A stretch of 26,087 nucleotides of DNA from RGIG995 sp045603745 (GCA_045603745.1 JAZUMQ010000028.1:1-26087); one strand, 5' to 3'; counted from the stretch's first letter, positions 14,567 through 22,583 are shown. Translations and numbers: made by a program. The notes: generated by a model from the letters alone, not told the origin.

Positions 14567-15013
14567 ATGAAATTGTCTGATTTGGCTCCCGCATACGGCT
14601 CCACCCACGTTGCAAAACGTAAGGGCAGAGGTGCCGGAAGCGGTAACGGCAAAACCGCAGGCAAGGGTCACAAGGGTCAGAACGCTCGCTCCGGCGGCGG
14701 TGTCCGTGTTGGCTTTGAAGGCGGTCAGATGCCGATCTACAGAAGACTTCCGAAGCGCGGCTTCAACAACCTTCGCTTCACCAAGACCTATCAGGTCGTT
14801 AACGTCGGCGCTCTCAACGATTTTGAGGAAAACGCCGTAATCACCTCCGAAGAACTGCTCAAGAAGGGCCTCATCTCTGACGTTGAAGCTCCTGTGAAGT
14901 TCCTCGGCGACGGAGAGATCGAAGTGAAAGGTCTCACCGTAAAGGCTGCGAAGTTCTCTGCGACTGCAGCCCAGAAGATCGAAGCCGCAGGCGGGAAAGC
15001 TGAGGTGCTGTAA
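14567..15013 (+). CDS. rplO: 50S ribosomal protein L15
   Basis: Late-assembly large-subunit protein with a long basic N-terminal extension. The 148 residues begin MKLSDLAPAYGSTHVAKRKG, continue with the Gly/Arg-rich GRGAGSGNGKTAGKGHKGQ tail and FEGGQMPIYRRLPKRGF, and end in a globular part with GEIEVKGLTVKAAKFSATA. It starts after AAAGGAGG. secY begins only 3 nt after its stop, so translation is probably coupled. Confidence 0.97.
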   Translation: MKLSDLAPAYGSTHVAKRKGRGAGSGNGKTAGKGHKGQNARSGGGVRVGFEGGQMPIYRRLPKRGFNNLRFTKTYQVVNVGALNDFEENAVITSEELLKKGLISDVEAPVKFLGDGEIEVKGLTVKAAKFSATAAQKIEAAGGKAEVL

Positions 15014-15016
15014 GGT

Positions 15017-16327
15017 ATGGGAATCCTCACGACCCTCCGGAACGCATGGAAAATCGCTGATCTGAGAAAGAAGATCCTTTTCACGCTGATGATCATCGTT
15101 CTCTTCCGGATCGGTGCCAGCATTCCTGTTCCTTTCCTCGACGCTGCTGCGATCTCCTCGTATTTCACCAGCGGAAATACCCTTCTCGGGTATATGAATA
15201 TGCTTTCCGGTAATGCACTGTCGGTCGGTACGCTTTTCGCTCTGACCATTCAGCCCTACATTAACGCAAGCATTATTATTCAGTTGCTCACCGTTGCGAT
15301 TCCTTACTTTGAACGCCTGGCAAAAGACGACAGCGCCGAAAAGAAGGGCCGCAAGAAGTTGAACAAGATCACCCGGTACACCACCGTCGGGATTGCCCTG
15401 CTTCAGTCCTTCGGATACTTCCAAATCCTCCGGACCGCAGGCGCTATCACCATCGTGGACGCGGAAAAATTCTCGATGCAACTGTTCCTGGTCGCCGCTT
15501 GCATTATCCTGACCTTGACCGCCGGCTCTATGCTGGTTCAATGGTTGGGTGAAAGCATCGACGAAAAGGGCATTGGCAACGGGATCTCCATGATCCTCTT
15601 TGCTTCCATCGTTTCCCGTGCTCCCGATCTTTTGATGTATTTCATCGGATCCTTCCAAGAAGGCGGAAAATGGTGGCTTGCCATCATTGTTCTGATTTTG
15701 GCTGTAGCGATGTTCGGTTTGATCGTCTTCATGGACAGCGCCGAACGCCGCGTCACCGTTCAGTATGCAAAACGTCAGGTTGGCCGCAAGGTCTACGGCG
15801 GACAGAAGCAACAACTTCCCATTAAGGTTTGTATGACCGGCGTTATGCCCATCATCTTTGCCTTCGCCATCACCTCGTTGCCCGCTACCATCGGTGCGTT
15901 TATCCCCGATACCGGGTTTGCGAAATGGACGGAAAAATACTTCAGTCAAACCAGCATTGCTTATATGCTCATCAGTTTTGCTCTGATCATTGCGTTCAAC
16001 TATTTCTATATCGCAATTCAGTACAACGCTTCTGACATTGCCAAGCAGTTGAAGGAGAACGGCGGTACCATTCCCGGAATCCGTCCCGGTCGCCCCACCG
16101 TTGACTTTATCATGAATACGGTCAACAAGATCACCCTCTTCGGTGCCATCTATCTGGGCGTGATCGCAATCTTCCCCTACATTCTGCAGGCAGCTTTCCC
16201 CAAAGACCTCACCAACATCGCTTTGGGTGGTACGTCGATGATGATTCTCGTTTCCGTTGCCCTTGAAACGGTCAAGGTTCTGGAAGCTCAGATGATTCAG
16301 CGCAATATGCCCAGCGTGCTTGATTGA
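15017..16327 (+). CDS. secY: Protein translocase channel subunit SecY
   Basis: Pore-forming subunit of the SecYEG translocon in the cytoplasmic membrane. The 436 residues have about ten membrane segments. Landmarks include the N-terminal amphipathic piece (TLRNAWKIADLRKKIL), the plug and TM2 region (around 65-90, LSVGTLFALTIQPYINASII), EKGIGNGISMILFASI, the cytoplasmic loop ERRVTVQYAKRQVG with KVYGGQKQQLPIKV, and the loop GGTIPGIRPGRPTVDF. Everything needed for a functional SecY is present. The ribosome site lies within the end of rplO. adk follows after 12 nt. Confidence 0.98.
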   Translation: MGILTTLRNAWKIADLRKKILFTLMIIVLFRIGASIPVPFLDAAAISSYFTSGNTLLGYMNMLSGNALSVGTLFALTIQPYINASIIIQLLTVAIPYFERLAKDDSAEKKGRKKLNKITRYTTVGIALLQSFGYFQILRTAGAITIVDAEKFSMQLFLVAACIILTLTAGSMLVQWLGESIDEKGIGNGISMILFASIVSRAPDLLMYFIGSFQEGGKWWLAIIVLILAVAMFGLIVFMDSAERRVTVQYAKRQVGRKVYGGQKQQLPIKVCMTGVMPIIFAFAITSLPATIGAFIPDTGFAKWTEKYFSQTSIAYMLISFALIIAFNYFYIAIQYNASDIAKQLKENGGTIPGIRPGRPTVDFIMNTVNKITLFGAIYLGVIAIFPYILQAAFPKDLTNIALGGTSMMILVSVALETVKVLEAQMIQRNMPSVLD

Positions 16328-16339
16328 CGGGGGACAGCC

Positions 16340-16984
16340 ATGAGATTGATTCTTCTTGGCGCTCCTGGTGCCGGAAAAGGAACTCAGGCGGAGATCATTT
16401 CCGAGAAATTCAACATTCCTCAGATCTCTACCGGTGCAATCCTTCGGGCGGCTGTTGCAGAACAGACTCCCCTCGGCAAGAAGGTCGAAAAGGTTATGCA
16501 GTCCGGTGGACTGGTTTCTGACGAAGACGTCATCGCCTTGGTCAAGGAACGGTTCCAACAACCCGACTGCGCGAACGGTTTCATTCTTGACGGTTTCCCC
16601 CGCACCATTCCCCAAGCAGAAGCCCTCGACGTCATGCTCAAAGAAATGGGCATTGCCATCGACTTGGCGGTCAGCCTGGAAGTGGAACCGGAGAAGATCG
16701 TTGCACGAATGAGTGGTCGGCGCACCTGTCCCACCTGCGGGGCAACCTATCACGTCGTGTATAAGCCTTCGTCCAAAGGCGAAGAATGCGACAAATGCGG
16801 CGCTACTCTGACCGTCCGCAAAGATGACAGAGAAGAGGTCGTTCGCGACCGTCTCGCGGTTTATGAAAAACAGACCGCGCCTCTGAAAAACTACTACGCT
16901 CAGCAGAATAAACTCAGACTTGTGGAAGGTCAGGAAGAACTGGCCGATACCACCGCGCTGATGGAAAAAGCCTTGGTGCTTTAA
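16340..16984 (+). CDS. adk: Adenylate kinase, zinc-lid type
   Basis: Interconverts ATP + AMP and two ADP in the cytoplasm. The 214 residues contain the P-loop GAPGAGKGTQ (7-16), the AMP-binding ISTGAILR, the signature FILDGFPRTIPQAEAL (81-96) and a long lid with four zinc-binding cysteines C130, C133, C150, C153 (CPTC...CDKC), typical of Gram-positive enzymes. The lid Arg in MSGRRTC and the DREEVVRDRL segment are intact. Its place between secY and map is the standard Bacillota order. Confidence 0.98.
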   Translation: MRLILLGAPGAGKGTQAEIISEKFNIPQISTGAILRAAVAEQTPLGKKVEKVMQSGGLVSDEDVIALVKERFQQPDCANGFILDGFPRTIPQAEALDVMLKEMGIAIDLAVSLEVEPEKIVARMSGRRTCPTCGATYHVVYKPSSKGEECDKCGATLTVRKDDREEVVRDRLAVYEKQTAPLKNYYAQQNKLRLVEGQEELADTTALMEKALVL

Positions 16985-16993
16985 GAGGTAGTC

Positions 16994-17749
16994 ATGTCTG
17001 TTACCTTGAAATCACAGCGGGAAATTGATCTGATGCGTCGTGCCGGCGAATTGGCTGCAGAAGTCCTCCGAATCGGGGGAGAGGCGGTTCGTCCCGGCGT
17101 TACGACGAAACACATCAATGACGTAATGCACAAGTTTTTAAAGAGCAAGAACGCAACCCCCTCTTTCTTGGGGTACGGCGGTTTTCCGGCAGTGGCTTGT
17201 ATTTCGGTTAACGATGAAGTCATTCACGGAATCCCGTCGGGGCGTTTGCTCACCGATGGAGATATTGTGAGTATTGATGTCGGTGTTCTGCTCAACGGCT
17301 ACCATTCCGATACGGCGGCAACCTTCCCCTGCGGAACCGTTTCTGCCGAAGCTCAGAAATTGATCGACGTGACCCGGCAATGCTTCTACGAAGGGTTGAA
17401 TTACGTCCGTCCCGGCAATCGGCTGGGAGACGTGGGAAACGCCATCAGCACCTACGCCCATAAGAACGGATTTTCTGTCGTTCGGGATTATATCGGACAT
17501 GGCGTGGGAACACAGTTACACGAAGAGCCGGACGTCCCAAATTACGGAGTTCGGGGCAAAGGGTTACGCCTGCAGAAAGGCATGACCATCGCCATTGAAC
17601 CCATGATCAACGCCGGATCCCATGAGGTCTGGCAGATCGATCGGAACGGCTGGACTGTGGTAACGAAGGACGGCAAACTGTCTGCCCACTACGAGCATAC
17701 CGTTGCCGTTACCGACGACGAGCCGTTAATACTCACATCTCAATCCTGA
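16994..17749 (+). CDS. map: Methionine aminopeptidase, type I
   Basis: Removes the initiator Met from new proteins after deformylation. The 251 residues show the pita-bread fold with all metal and active-site positions: His78 (VIHGIPSGR), Asp95 (SIDVG), Asp106 (YHSDTAATF), His169 (IGHGVG), Glu202 (IAIEPMIN) and Glu234 (AHYEHTVAVT). There is no N-terminal SH3-binding/zinc extension. The ribosome site is AGAGGT. The gene for a small KOW-domain protein often found between map and infA in Bacillota is absent: infA starts 15 nt on. Confidence 0.97.
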   Translation: MSVTLKSQREIDLMRRAGELAAEVLRIGGEAVRPGVTTKHINDVMHKFLKSKNATPSFLGYGGFPAVACISVNDEVIHGIPSGRLLTDGDIVSIDVGVLLNGYHSDTAATFPCGTVSAEAQKLIDVTRQCFYEGLNYVRPGNRLGDVGNAISTYAHKNGFSVVRDYIGHGVGTQLHEEPDVPNYGVRGKGLRLQKGMTIAIEPMINAGSHEVWQIDRNGWTVVTKDGKLSAHYEHTVAVTDDEPLILTSQS

Positions 17750-17764
17750 TACTGGAGGTTTTTC

Positions 17765-18010
17765 ATGGCAAAAGATGGTGTCATCGAAATTGAAGGCGTC
17801 GTTATTGAGACCCTTCCCAACACGAAGTTCATCGTTGAACTTTCCAATGGACACAAAATCACCGCTTATATCTCAGGTCGACTGAGAGACAACAATATTC
17901 GGATCCTTCTGGGCGACAAAGTGACCGTGGAAATGTCCCCCTATGATCTGACCAAGGGTCGGATCACGTGGCGGAACGCCGGTCCTCGTAAACCCGTTGG
18001 TTCCAACTGA
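17765..18010 (+). CDS. infA: Translation initiation factor IF-1 with short C-terminal extension
   Basis: Binds the 30S A site during initiation. The S1-type OB fold covers residues 1-71: MAKDGVIEIEGVVIETLPNTKF, NGHKITAYISGRLRDNNIRIL and VEMSPYDLTKGRITW. Most IF-1 proteins end about here (around 72 residues, typically ITYR). This one continues to 81 residues with the tail RNAGPRKPVGSN, which is likely flexible. I cannot say whether the tail matters. The ribosome site is GGAGG. rpmJ follows 35 nt after the stop. Confidence 0.95.
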   Translation: MAKDGVIEIEGVVIETLPNTKFIVELSNGHKITAYISGRLRDNNIRILLGDKVTVEMSPYDLTKGRITWRNAGPRKPVGSN

Positions 18011-18045
18011 ACTCGAATCGCTTCATTTAAAGGAGGTAGTTCATC

Positions 18046-18159
18046 ATGAAGGTACGTCCTTCTGTCAAACCCATGTGCGAAAAATGCAAGGTCATCAAAC
18101 GCAAAGGCAAAGTTATGGTCATTTGCTCTGACCCCAAGCATAAGCAAACCCAGGGTTAA
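18046..18159 (+). CDS. rpmJ: 50S ribosomal protein L36, zinc-binding form
   Basis: The smallest ribosomal protein here, 37 residues, starting MKVRPSVKPMCEKCKVIKRKG. It binds one zinc ion through C11, C14, C27 and H32 (C-x2-C-x12-C-x4-H) and sits in the large subunit near helix 91-97 of 23S rRNA. The start follows AAAGGAGG at 18029-18036. The usual place between infA and rpsM confirms the call. Confidence 0.97.
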   Translation: MKVRPSVKPMCEKCKVIKRKGKVMVICSDPKHKQTQG

Positions 18160-18180
18160 TCGAAATTGGAGGTAATTTAA

Positions 18181-18549
18181 ATGGCAAGAATTTCCGGTGT
18201 GGATCTGCCCAATGCCAAACGGGTCGAAGTTGGTTTGACCTATATCTACGGCATCGGCATCAACACTTCTAAAGTCATCCTCGCTGAAACCGGCATCAAC
18301 CCCGACACCCGCGTAAAAGATCTGACCGAAGCTGAAATCGGTTTGCTTCGTGATTACATCGACAAGAACCTCTCCGTCGAAGGTGATCTTCGCAGAGAAG
18401 TTGCGATGAACATTAAGCGTATGGTCGAAATCGGCTGCTACAAAGGCGTCCGTCACAGAAAGAGCCTGCCCGTTCACGGTCAGCGCACCAAGACCAACGC
18501 CAGAACCCGCAAAGGCCCCGTAAAGACCGTTGCGAACAAGAAGAAATAA
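18181..18549 (+). CDS. rpsM: 30S ribosomal protein S13
   Basis: Small-subunit head protein that contacts P-site tRNA and bridges to L5. The 122 residues begin MARISGVDLPNAKRVEVGLTY, contain the helix-turn-helix-like IYGIGINTSKVIL and end with the basic tail KGVRHRKSLPVHGQRTKTNART plus KTVANKKK. It opens the alpha part of the cluster with ribosome site GGAGGT. No separate promoter is visible. Confidence 0.97.
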   Translation: MARISGVDLPNAKRVEVGLTYIYGIGINTSKVILAETGINPDTRVKDLTEAEIGLLRDYIDKNLSVEGDLRREVAMNIKRMVEIGCYKGVRHRKSLPVHGQRTKTNARTRKGPVKTVANKKK

Positions 18550-18571
18550 TTGTAGTTAGGAGGATATCAGA

Positions 18572-18976
18572 ATGGCTCAGCAGAAATCTGCGAAAAAAGT
18601 TGCGATCAAAAGACGCAAGGACAGAAAGAACATTGAAAAAGGTGCTGCTCATATCTGCTCCAGCTTCAACAATACCATCGTCACCATTACTGACGTGAAT
18701 GGGAACACCCTTTCTTGGGCTTCCGCCGGCGAACTCGGTTTCCGCGGCTCTAAGAAATCTACTCCCTTCGCTGCTCAGACTGCGGCGGAAACCGCTGCTA
18801 AGGCTGCTATGGAACACGGTCTGAAAACCGTTGAAGTTTTCGTTAAGGGTCCTGGCACCGGCCGTGAATCCGCAATCCGTGCTCTGCAGACCGCCGGTTT
18901 GGACGTCACCATGATCAAAGACGTGACTCCCATTCCTCACAACGGCTGCCGTCCCCCCAAAAGAAGACGCGTATAA
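18572..18976 (+). CDS. rpsK: 30S ribosomal protein S11
   Basis: Small-subunit platform protein near the E site and Shine-Dalgarno helix. The 134 residues have a basic N-terminal tail (MAQQKSAKKVAIKRRKDRKNI, slightly longer than in E. coli) followed by AHICSSFNNTIVTITDVNGN, STPFAAQTAAETAAKAAMEHG and the C-terminal signature PIPHNGCRPPKRRRV. The ribosome site is TAGGAGG. rpsD follows after 18 nt. Confidence 0.97.
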   Translation: MAQQKSAKKVAIKRRKDRKNIEKGAAHICSSFNNTIVTITDVNGNTLSWASAGELGFRGSKKSTPFAAQTAAETAAKAAMEHGLKTVEVFVKGPGTGRESAIRALQTAGLDVTMIKDVTPIPHNGCRPPKRRRV

Positions 18977-18994
18977 CGGAGGTATTGAAAGAAT

Positions 18995-19624
18995 ATGGCA
19001 AGATATACTGGTCCCGTTTGCAAACAGTGCAGACGTGAAAATACGAAATTGTTCCTGAAAGGCGATAAGTGCTTCTCCGAGAAATGCCCCATTTCCAAGA
19101 ATGCGAAAGTTCCCGGTCAGCACGGTGCTCGCCGCACGAAACTGACTCCCTACGGCGTTCAGTTGCGTGAAAAACAAAAGGTCAGAAGATACTACGGCGT
19201 TCTGGAAGGTCAGTTCGCCAAGTATTACGAAATGGCAAATAAGAAGCAGGGCATTACCGGTAATAACCTGATCCAGATCTGCGAATCTCGTCTGGACAAC
19301 GTCGTTACCCGCCTCGGATTTGCTATGTCTCGTCCCGAAGCTCGTCAGCTCGTCGTTCACGGTCACTTCACCGTCAACGGTCAGAAGGTCGATATTCCTT
19401 CTTACTTGGTTAAAGTCGGCGATGTAATCGCTTTCCGTTCCAAGAGCCTGGAATCCAGCAAGATCAAGGCAATTCTGGAAGCGAACGACAGCAAGCCCAT
19501 GCCCAAATGGCTGACGCTGGACAAAGAAAACCTGACCGGTACCGTCAACGCTCTCCCCGAGATCGAAGACGTCACCGATCTGCCCATCGAAGTCCACCTG
19601 ATCGTCGAGTTGTACTCCAAGTAA
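18995..19624 (+). CDS. rpsD: 30S ribosomal protein S4, zinc-binding form
   Basis: Primary 16S rRNA-binding protein that nucleates the 5' domain. The 209 residues begin MARYTGPVCKQCRRENTKLFL. Cys 9, 12, 26 and 31 form the N-terminal zinc site seen in many bacteria. The S4 RNA-binding domain (about 98-160) has SRLDNVVTRLGFAMSRPEARQLVVHGHFTVNGQ (pieces: RLDNVVTRLGFA, then RQLVVHGHFTVNG). S4 autoregulates operons in several bacteria, which makes the structured spacer after this gene interesting. Confidence 0.97.
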   Translation: MARYTGPVCKQCRRENTKLFLKGDKCFSEKCPISKNAKVPGQHGARRTKLTPYGVQLREKQKVRRYYGVLEGQFAKYYEMANKKQGITGNNLIQICESRLDNVVTRLGFAMSRPEARQLVVHGHFTVNGQKVDIPSYLVKVGDVIAFRSKSLESSKIKAILEANDSKPMPKWLTLDKENLTGTVNALPEIEDVTDLPIEVHLIVELYSK

Positions 19625-19633
19625 TAAGTGCAA

Positions 19634-19724
19634 GTACGCCGACTCAGGCGTACGTACCCTGCTATACTGCTGCGTAGGCAAAGAGGTGGGCAACCCGTCC
19701 CCTCTGCGCCGATGCGTCAGCGCA
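19634..19724 (+). promoter_or_regulatory. Structured 152-nt spacer between rpsD and rpoA
   Basis: The spacer contains a perfect hairpin GTACGCC-gactca-GGCGTAC (19634-19653), then GCA-AGAGG-GGG pairing with CCC-CCTCT-GC (19678-19707), then TGCGC/GCGCA (19705-19709 and 19720-19724), which competes with the previous stem. No U tract follows, so it is not a terminator. It may be a processing or regulatory site that sets rpoA apart from the ribosomal genes. Confidence 0.5.
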
Positions 19725-19776
19725 ACAAACACGCGCGGACTTGATTCCGTGTACGACATGAAAGGGTGTACAATTT

Positions 19777-20727
19777 ATGATCGAAATCGAAAAGCCGACC
19801 ATCGAAGTTTTGGAAGTCTCCGAAGACGGAAAATATGGAAAATTTGTTGTCGAACCCCTGGAACGGGGCTATGGCATTACGCTGGGCAACTCCCTGAGAA
19901 GAATGCTTCTCTCTTCTCTTCAGGGCGCTGCCGTGACCTCTATCAAGATCAACGGCGTTCAGCATGAGTTTTCTACCATTCCCGGTGTGAAGGAAGACGT
20001 TACCGAAATCGTCCTGAATATGAAGGGGCTGATTGCTCGCCTTCACGGGACCACTTCAAAGTTCGCATACATCGATGTCCAGGAAGAGGGAGAAGTCACC
20101 GCAGCCGATATTAAGGCTGATTCCGACATCGAAATCCTTAATCCCGATATGCATATCGCAACCGTCGGGAAAGACACGCACTTCTATATGGAGATCACCA
20201 TTGGCACAGGCCGTGGCTACGTTCCTGCGGAACGCAACAAGCCCCCGGTTTCTCCCATTGGTCTGATTGTTATGGACTCGTCCCATTCCCCCATCACGAA
20301 GGTCAATTATACGGTGGAAAATACCCGCGTTGGGCAGATCACCGACTACGATAAGCTGACCTTGGAAGTTTGGACCAACGGAAGCGTTTCCGCTCGCAGC
20401 GCAGTTTCTTATGCGGCTAAGATCATGAGCGAACATTTGACGCTCTTCGTCGATCTTGCGGAAGACGTGGAAGTCGCCCCCGAAATCTGGATTGGCGATC
20501 CCAACGAAAGCAAGGAAAAGATCCTTTCGATGACCATCGAAGAATTGGAACTTTCCATTCGTTCGTTCAACTGCCTGAAACGTGCTGGTATCAATACGGT
20601 CGATGAACTGATCAATAAGACTCCGGAAGAAATGATGCGTGTACGCAACCTCGGAAAGAAATCTCTCGAAGAGGTTATCACCAAACTGGAATCTTACGGA
20701 CTCTCGTTCCAGACGGACAAAGAATAA
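19777..20727 (+). CDS. rpoA: DNA-directed RNA polymerase subunit alpha
   Basis: Alpha subunit, the scaffold for RNA polymerase assembly. The N-terminal dimerisation domain (about 1-230) starts MIEIEKPTIEVLEVSEDGKYG and includes EPLERGYGITLGNSLRRMLLSSL. The C-terminal domain (about 248-316), with SIRSFNCLKRAGINTVDELI and MRVRNLGKKSLEEVITKL, contacts promoter UP elements and activators. The 316 residues are full length. The ribosome site AAAGGGTG lies 8 nt upstream. It follows rpsD after a structured 152-nt spacer. Confidence 0.98.
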   Translation: MIEIEKPTIEVLEVSEDGKYGKFVVEPLERGYGITLGNSLRRMLLSSLQGAAVTSIKINGVQHEFSTIPGVKEDVTEIVLNMKGLIARLHGTTSKFAYIDVQEEGEVTAADIKADSDIEILNPDMHIATVGKDTHFYMEITIGTGRGYVPAERNKPPVSPIGLIVMDSSHSPITKVNYTVENTRVGQITDYDKLTLEVWTNGSVSARSAVSYAAKIMSEHLTLFVDLAEDVEVAPEIWIGDPNESKEKILSMTIEELELSIRSFNCLKRAGINTVDELINKTPEEMMRVRNLGKKSLEEVITKLESYGLSFQTDKE

Positions 20728-20755
20728 TTACCAAATTTAAAAGGAGGAACCGGCC

Positions 20756-21097
20756 ATGGGTACCCGTAAACTTGGCAGAACTACTGATCACAGAATGTCC
20801 ATGCTCCGCGGCATGACGACATATTTGCTGGAAAACGGCTCTATCGAAACGACTGTCACCAGAGCCAAAGAAGTTCGTTCCCTCGCTGAAAAGATGATTA
20901 CGCTCGGCAAGGCGAATACCCTTCATTCCAAGAGACAGGCAATGGCTTTCATCACGAAGGAAGATGTCGTGAAGAAACTCTTCAACGAAATCGCTCCCAA
21001 ATACGCAGAACGCAACGGCGGCTACACTCGCATCGTGAAGTGCGGCCCCCGTCAGGGCGACGCTGCGGAGATGGCCATCATTTCCCTCGTTGACTAA
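20756..21097 (+). CDS. rplQ: 50S ribosomal protein L17
   Basis: Large-subunit protein close to the tunnel exit. The 113 residues carry the near-invariant start MGTRKLGRTTDHRMSMLRGM, then ITTVTRAKEVRSLAEKMIT-type sequence (here IETTVTRAKEVRSLAEKMI) and NGGYTRIVKCGPRQGDAAEMAIISLV at the end. The ribosome site is AAAGGAGG. It is the last gene of the cluster, followed by a terminator 15-50 nt after the stop. Confidence 0.97.
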   Translation: MGTRKLGRTTDHRMSMLRGMTTYLLENGSIETTVTRAKEVRSLAEKMITLGKANTLHSKRQAMAFITKEDVVKKLFNEIAPKYAERNGGYTRIVKCGPRQGDAAEMAIISLVD

Positions 21098-21108
21098 TTA
21101 GTCGATAT

Positions 21109-21144
21109 AAAAAATTCCTTCCCATATCGGGAAGGAATTTTTTA
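21109..21144 (+). terminator. Terminator of the ribosomal supercluster
   Basis: AATTCCTTCCC (21113-21123), loop atatc, and GGGAAGGAATT (21129-21139) form an 11-bp stem followed by TTTT. A run of A on the 5' side makes it able to work in both directions. The next 50 nt contain another hairpin, CTTCTTC/GAAGAAG, with no T run. Confidence 0.93.
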
Positions 21145-21198
21145 TTCTCTTCTTCTCTGAAGAAGCGGAATACTTCTTCTCCCTCATTCTCCCACACC

Positions 21199-21227
21199 TT
21201 GACATTTTCGTCAAATTGTGGTATCAT
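21199..21227 (+). promoter_or_regulatory. Promoter of the CvpA-like gene
   Basis: TTGACA (21199-21204), a 17-nt spacer and TATCAT (21222-21227). TTGAC-attttc-GTCAA (21199-21214) is a small inverted repeat over the -35 region. The stretch TGGTATCATAA is shared with the promoter at 22584-22612. Confidence 0.82.
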
Positions 21228-21271
21228 AAATTCGTATATTTTACCGGATTTGTTTTGATGGAGGTTTCAAT

Positions 21272-22564
21272 ATGATAAGTCCGTTCGTCATCAATTTATT
21301 GCTTTACATTCCCTTTGTTTTAACGGTGACCATCACTGGGATCATTTATTGCATCAAGGGGTACAAACAGGGGTTATATCGGGCGCTGATCTCCTTGGGA
21401 ATCACCTTCCTTTCGGTGGGATTGAGCCTTTTGATCTCCCGCCTGCTCTCGTCCGTATTGTCCGGATTGGTTACAAAACTGATTCCCTTGGATATGTTCG
21501 GAGATCTGGAATCTTTGCGGGAACTGTTGGTTTCGATTTTGTCCGGATTGGTTCAATCGGGCATGGCGATTCTGTTGTTCGGTTTGTTCTTCCTGATTTT
21601 CCTCATCGTACTTAAAATTGTCTTTAACCATATTAAAAAAGATGCATTGCTCCCCCAAAATAAAGGCATGAAATGGGGCGGATTGGGAATTCGTTTGTTG
21701 GACACCGTCATCGTGGCGCTGTTGTTGATGGTTCCCGTTTACGGTCCCTTGGCAACCTATATCCCCCCCGTCGAATCAATTTTGATCGTGGTGGAAGGAG
21801 AAGATTCCACGGCGGCACAGTATCTGTCCGGCGTTTCGGATAACGGTATGGTGTCTCTCTATCAATTCGGCCCTACCACTTGGATTCAGAGAGGGCTTTC
21901 CGATTTTAAGGTCGGGGACGTTTCGATTAATCTGGGAGAAGTTGCAAAGGTATCCGGAACTGTCATCGAAAAGATCGGTAAGCTTACCACAAGTAAAGAT
22001 CGGAAAGAAGTTCTTGCTTCCATCGCCGATTTGAGTAAGTTTTTGCGAGACGACGTAGTGGAAAAAGAATGGTTTTATCTTGTGATGGGTGAAGCGAAAA
22101 ATGCCATGGGGCCTGCGTTGGAGACGCTGAACGAAGAAGAAAAACTCATTGCAGAACAGGTGATGCGGGTTTTTGATCTTCCTCCGGAAGAATTTGCGTC
22201 CAGCGGTGTTGCCATTTTGGATTTTGTTACATATTCTATTGAAAGCGGAGCGGTGGACTTTTTGGAAACCGGAGATCCGGAAGCGCTTCCGGAAGATTTC
22301 TCTGAAAAATTGGGAGATCTTATGGAAAGCGATGGCGATTCGGGGCTGAATAAGTCGATTGTGGTTAGCATCGTTCAGGAAGCTTTTATTGATACTGAAA
22401 AGCAAGAATCACTCTTGGAAACTGCCACGACTCCCGAAGAACAAGAACAGGTTTTACAACAAATCAAAGAGGAAGCGGCAGACAAGGCCGAAGAATTCCT
22501 TGACCTGTATTTGAAAGAAGGGGCAGACGCCTTTTTGGGAAACACTACCGACAATTCCAATTGA
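21272..22564 (+). CDS. CvpA-like membrane protein with acidic C-terminal domain
   Basis: A 430-residue membrane protein of uncertain function. The N-terminal part has about four hydrophobic helices (roughly residues 6-28, 38-60, 95-118 and 143-163). The segment GYKQGLYRALISLGITFLSVG after the first helix resembles the start of CvpA-family (colicin V production) proteins, which in many Bacillota are unstudied membrane proteins. Residues 170-430 are predicted soluble, strongly acidic and Glu/Lys-rich toward the end (TATTPEEQEQVLQQIKEEAADK), with possible coiled-coil character. This extension is much longer than classic CvpA (about 160-180 residues). It has its own promoter and a GGAGG ribosome site. 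CvpA assignment is by pattern only. Confidence 0.6.
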   Translation: MISPFVINLLLYIPFVLTVTITGIIYCIKGYKQGLYRALISLGITFLSVGLSLLISRLLSSVLSGLVTKLIPLDMFGDLESLRELLVSILSGLVQSGMAILLFGLFFLIFLIVLKIVFNHIKKDALLPQNKGMKWGGLGIRLLDTVIVALLLMVPVYGPLATYIPPVESILIVVEGEDSTAAQYLSGVSDNGMVSLYQFGPTTWIQRGLSDFKVGDVSINLGEVAKVSGTVIEKIGKLTTSKDRKEVLASIADLSKFLRDDVVEKEWFYLVMGEAKNAMGPALETLNEEEKLIAEQVMRVFDLPPEEFASSGVAILDFVTYSIESGAVDFLETGDPEALPEDFSEKLGDLMESDGDSGLNKSIVVSIVQEAFIDTEKQESLLETATTPEEQEQVLQQIKEEAADKAEEFLDLYLKEGADAFLGNTTDNSN

Positions 22565-22583
22565 TTTAATCGACGGGATCCCC

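Noticed and set aside
14525..16753. A 742-codon open frame on the minus strand opposite rplO, secY and adk
   Set aside because: It mirrors three clear, highly conserved genes, has no ribosome site or promoter, and its translation has no recognisable motif. Biased codon use on the plus strand removes stops on the other strand.
18413..19759. A 448-codon minus-strand open frame opposite rpsM, rpsK and rpsD
   Set aside because: Same reason: it is an antisense shadow of strongly codon-biased ribosomal genes with no independent start signals.
19741..19774. TTGATT and TACAAT as a promoter for rpoA
   Set aside because: The spacer is 22 nt, too long for sigma-A, and the TACAAT box would overlap the ribosome site region directly before the ATG.
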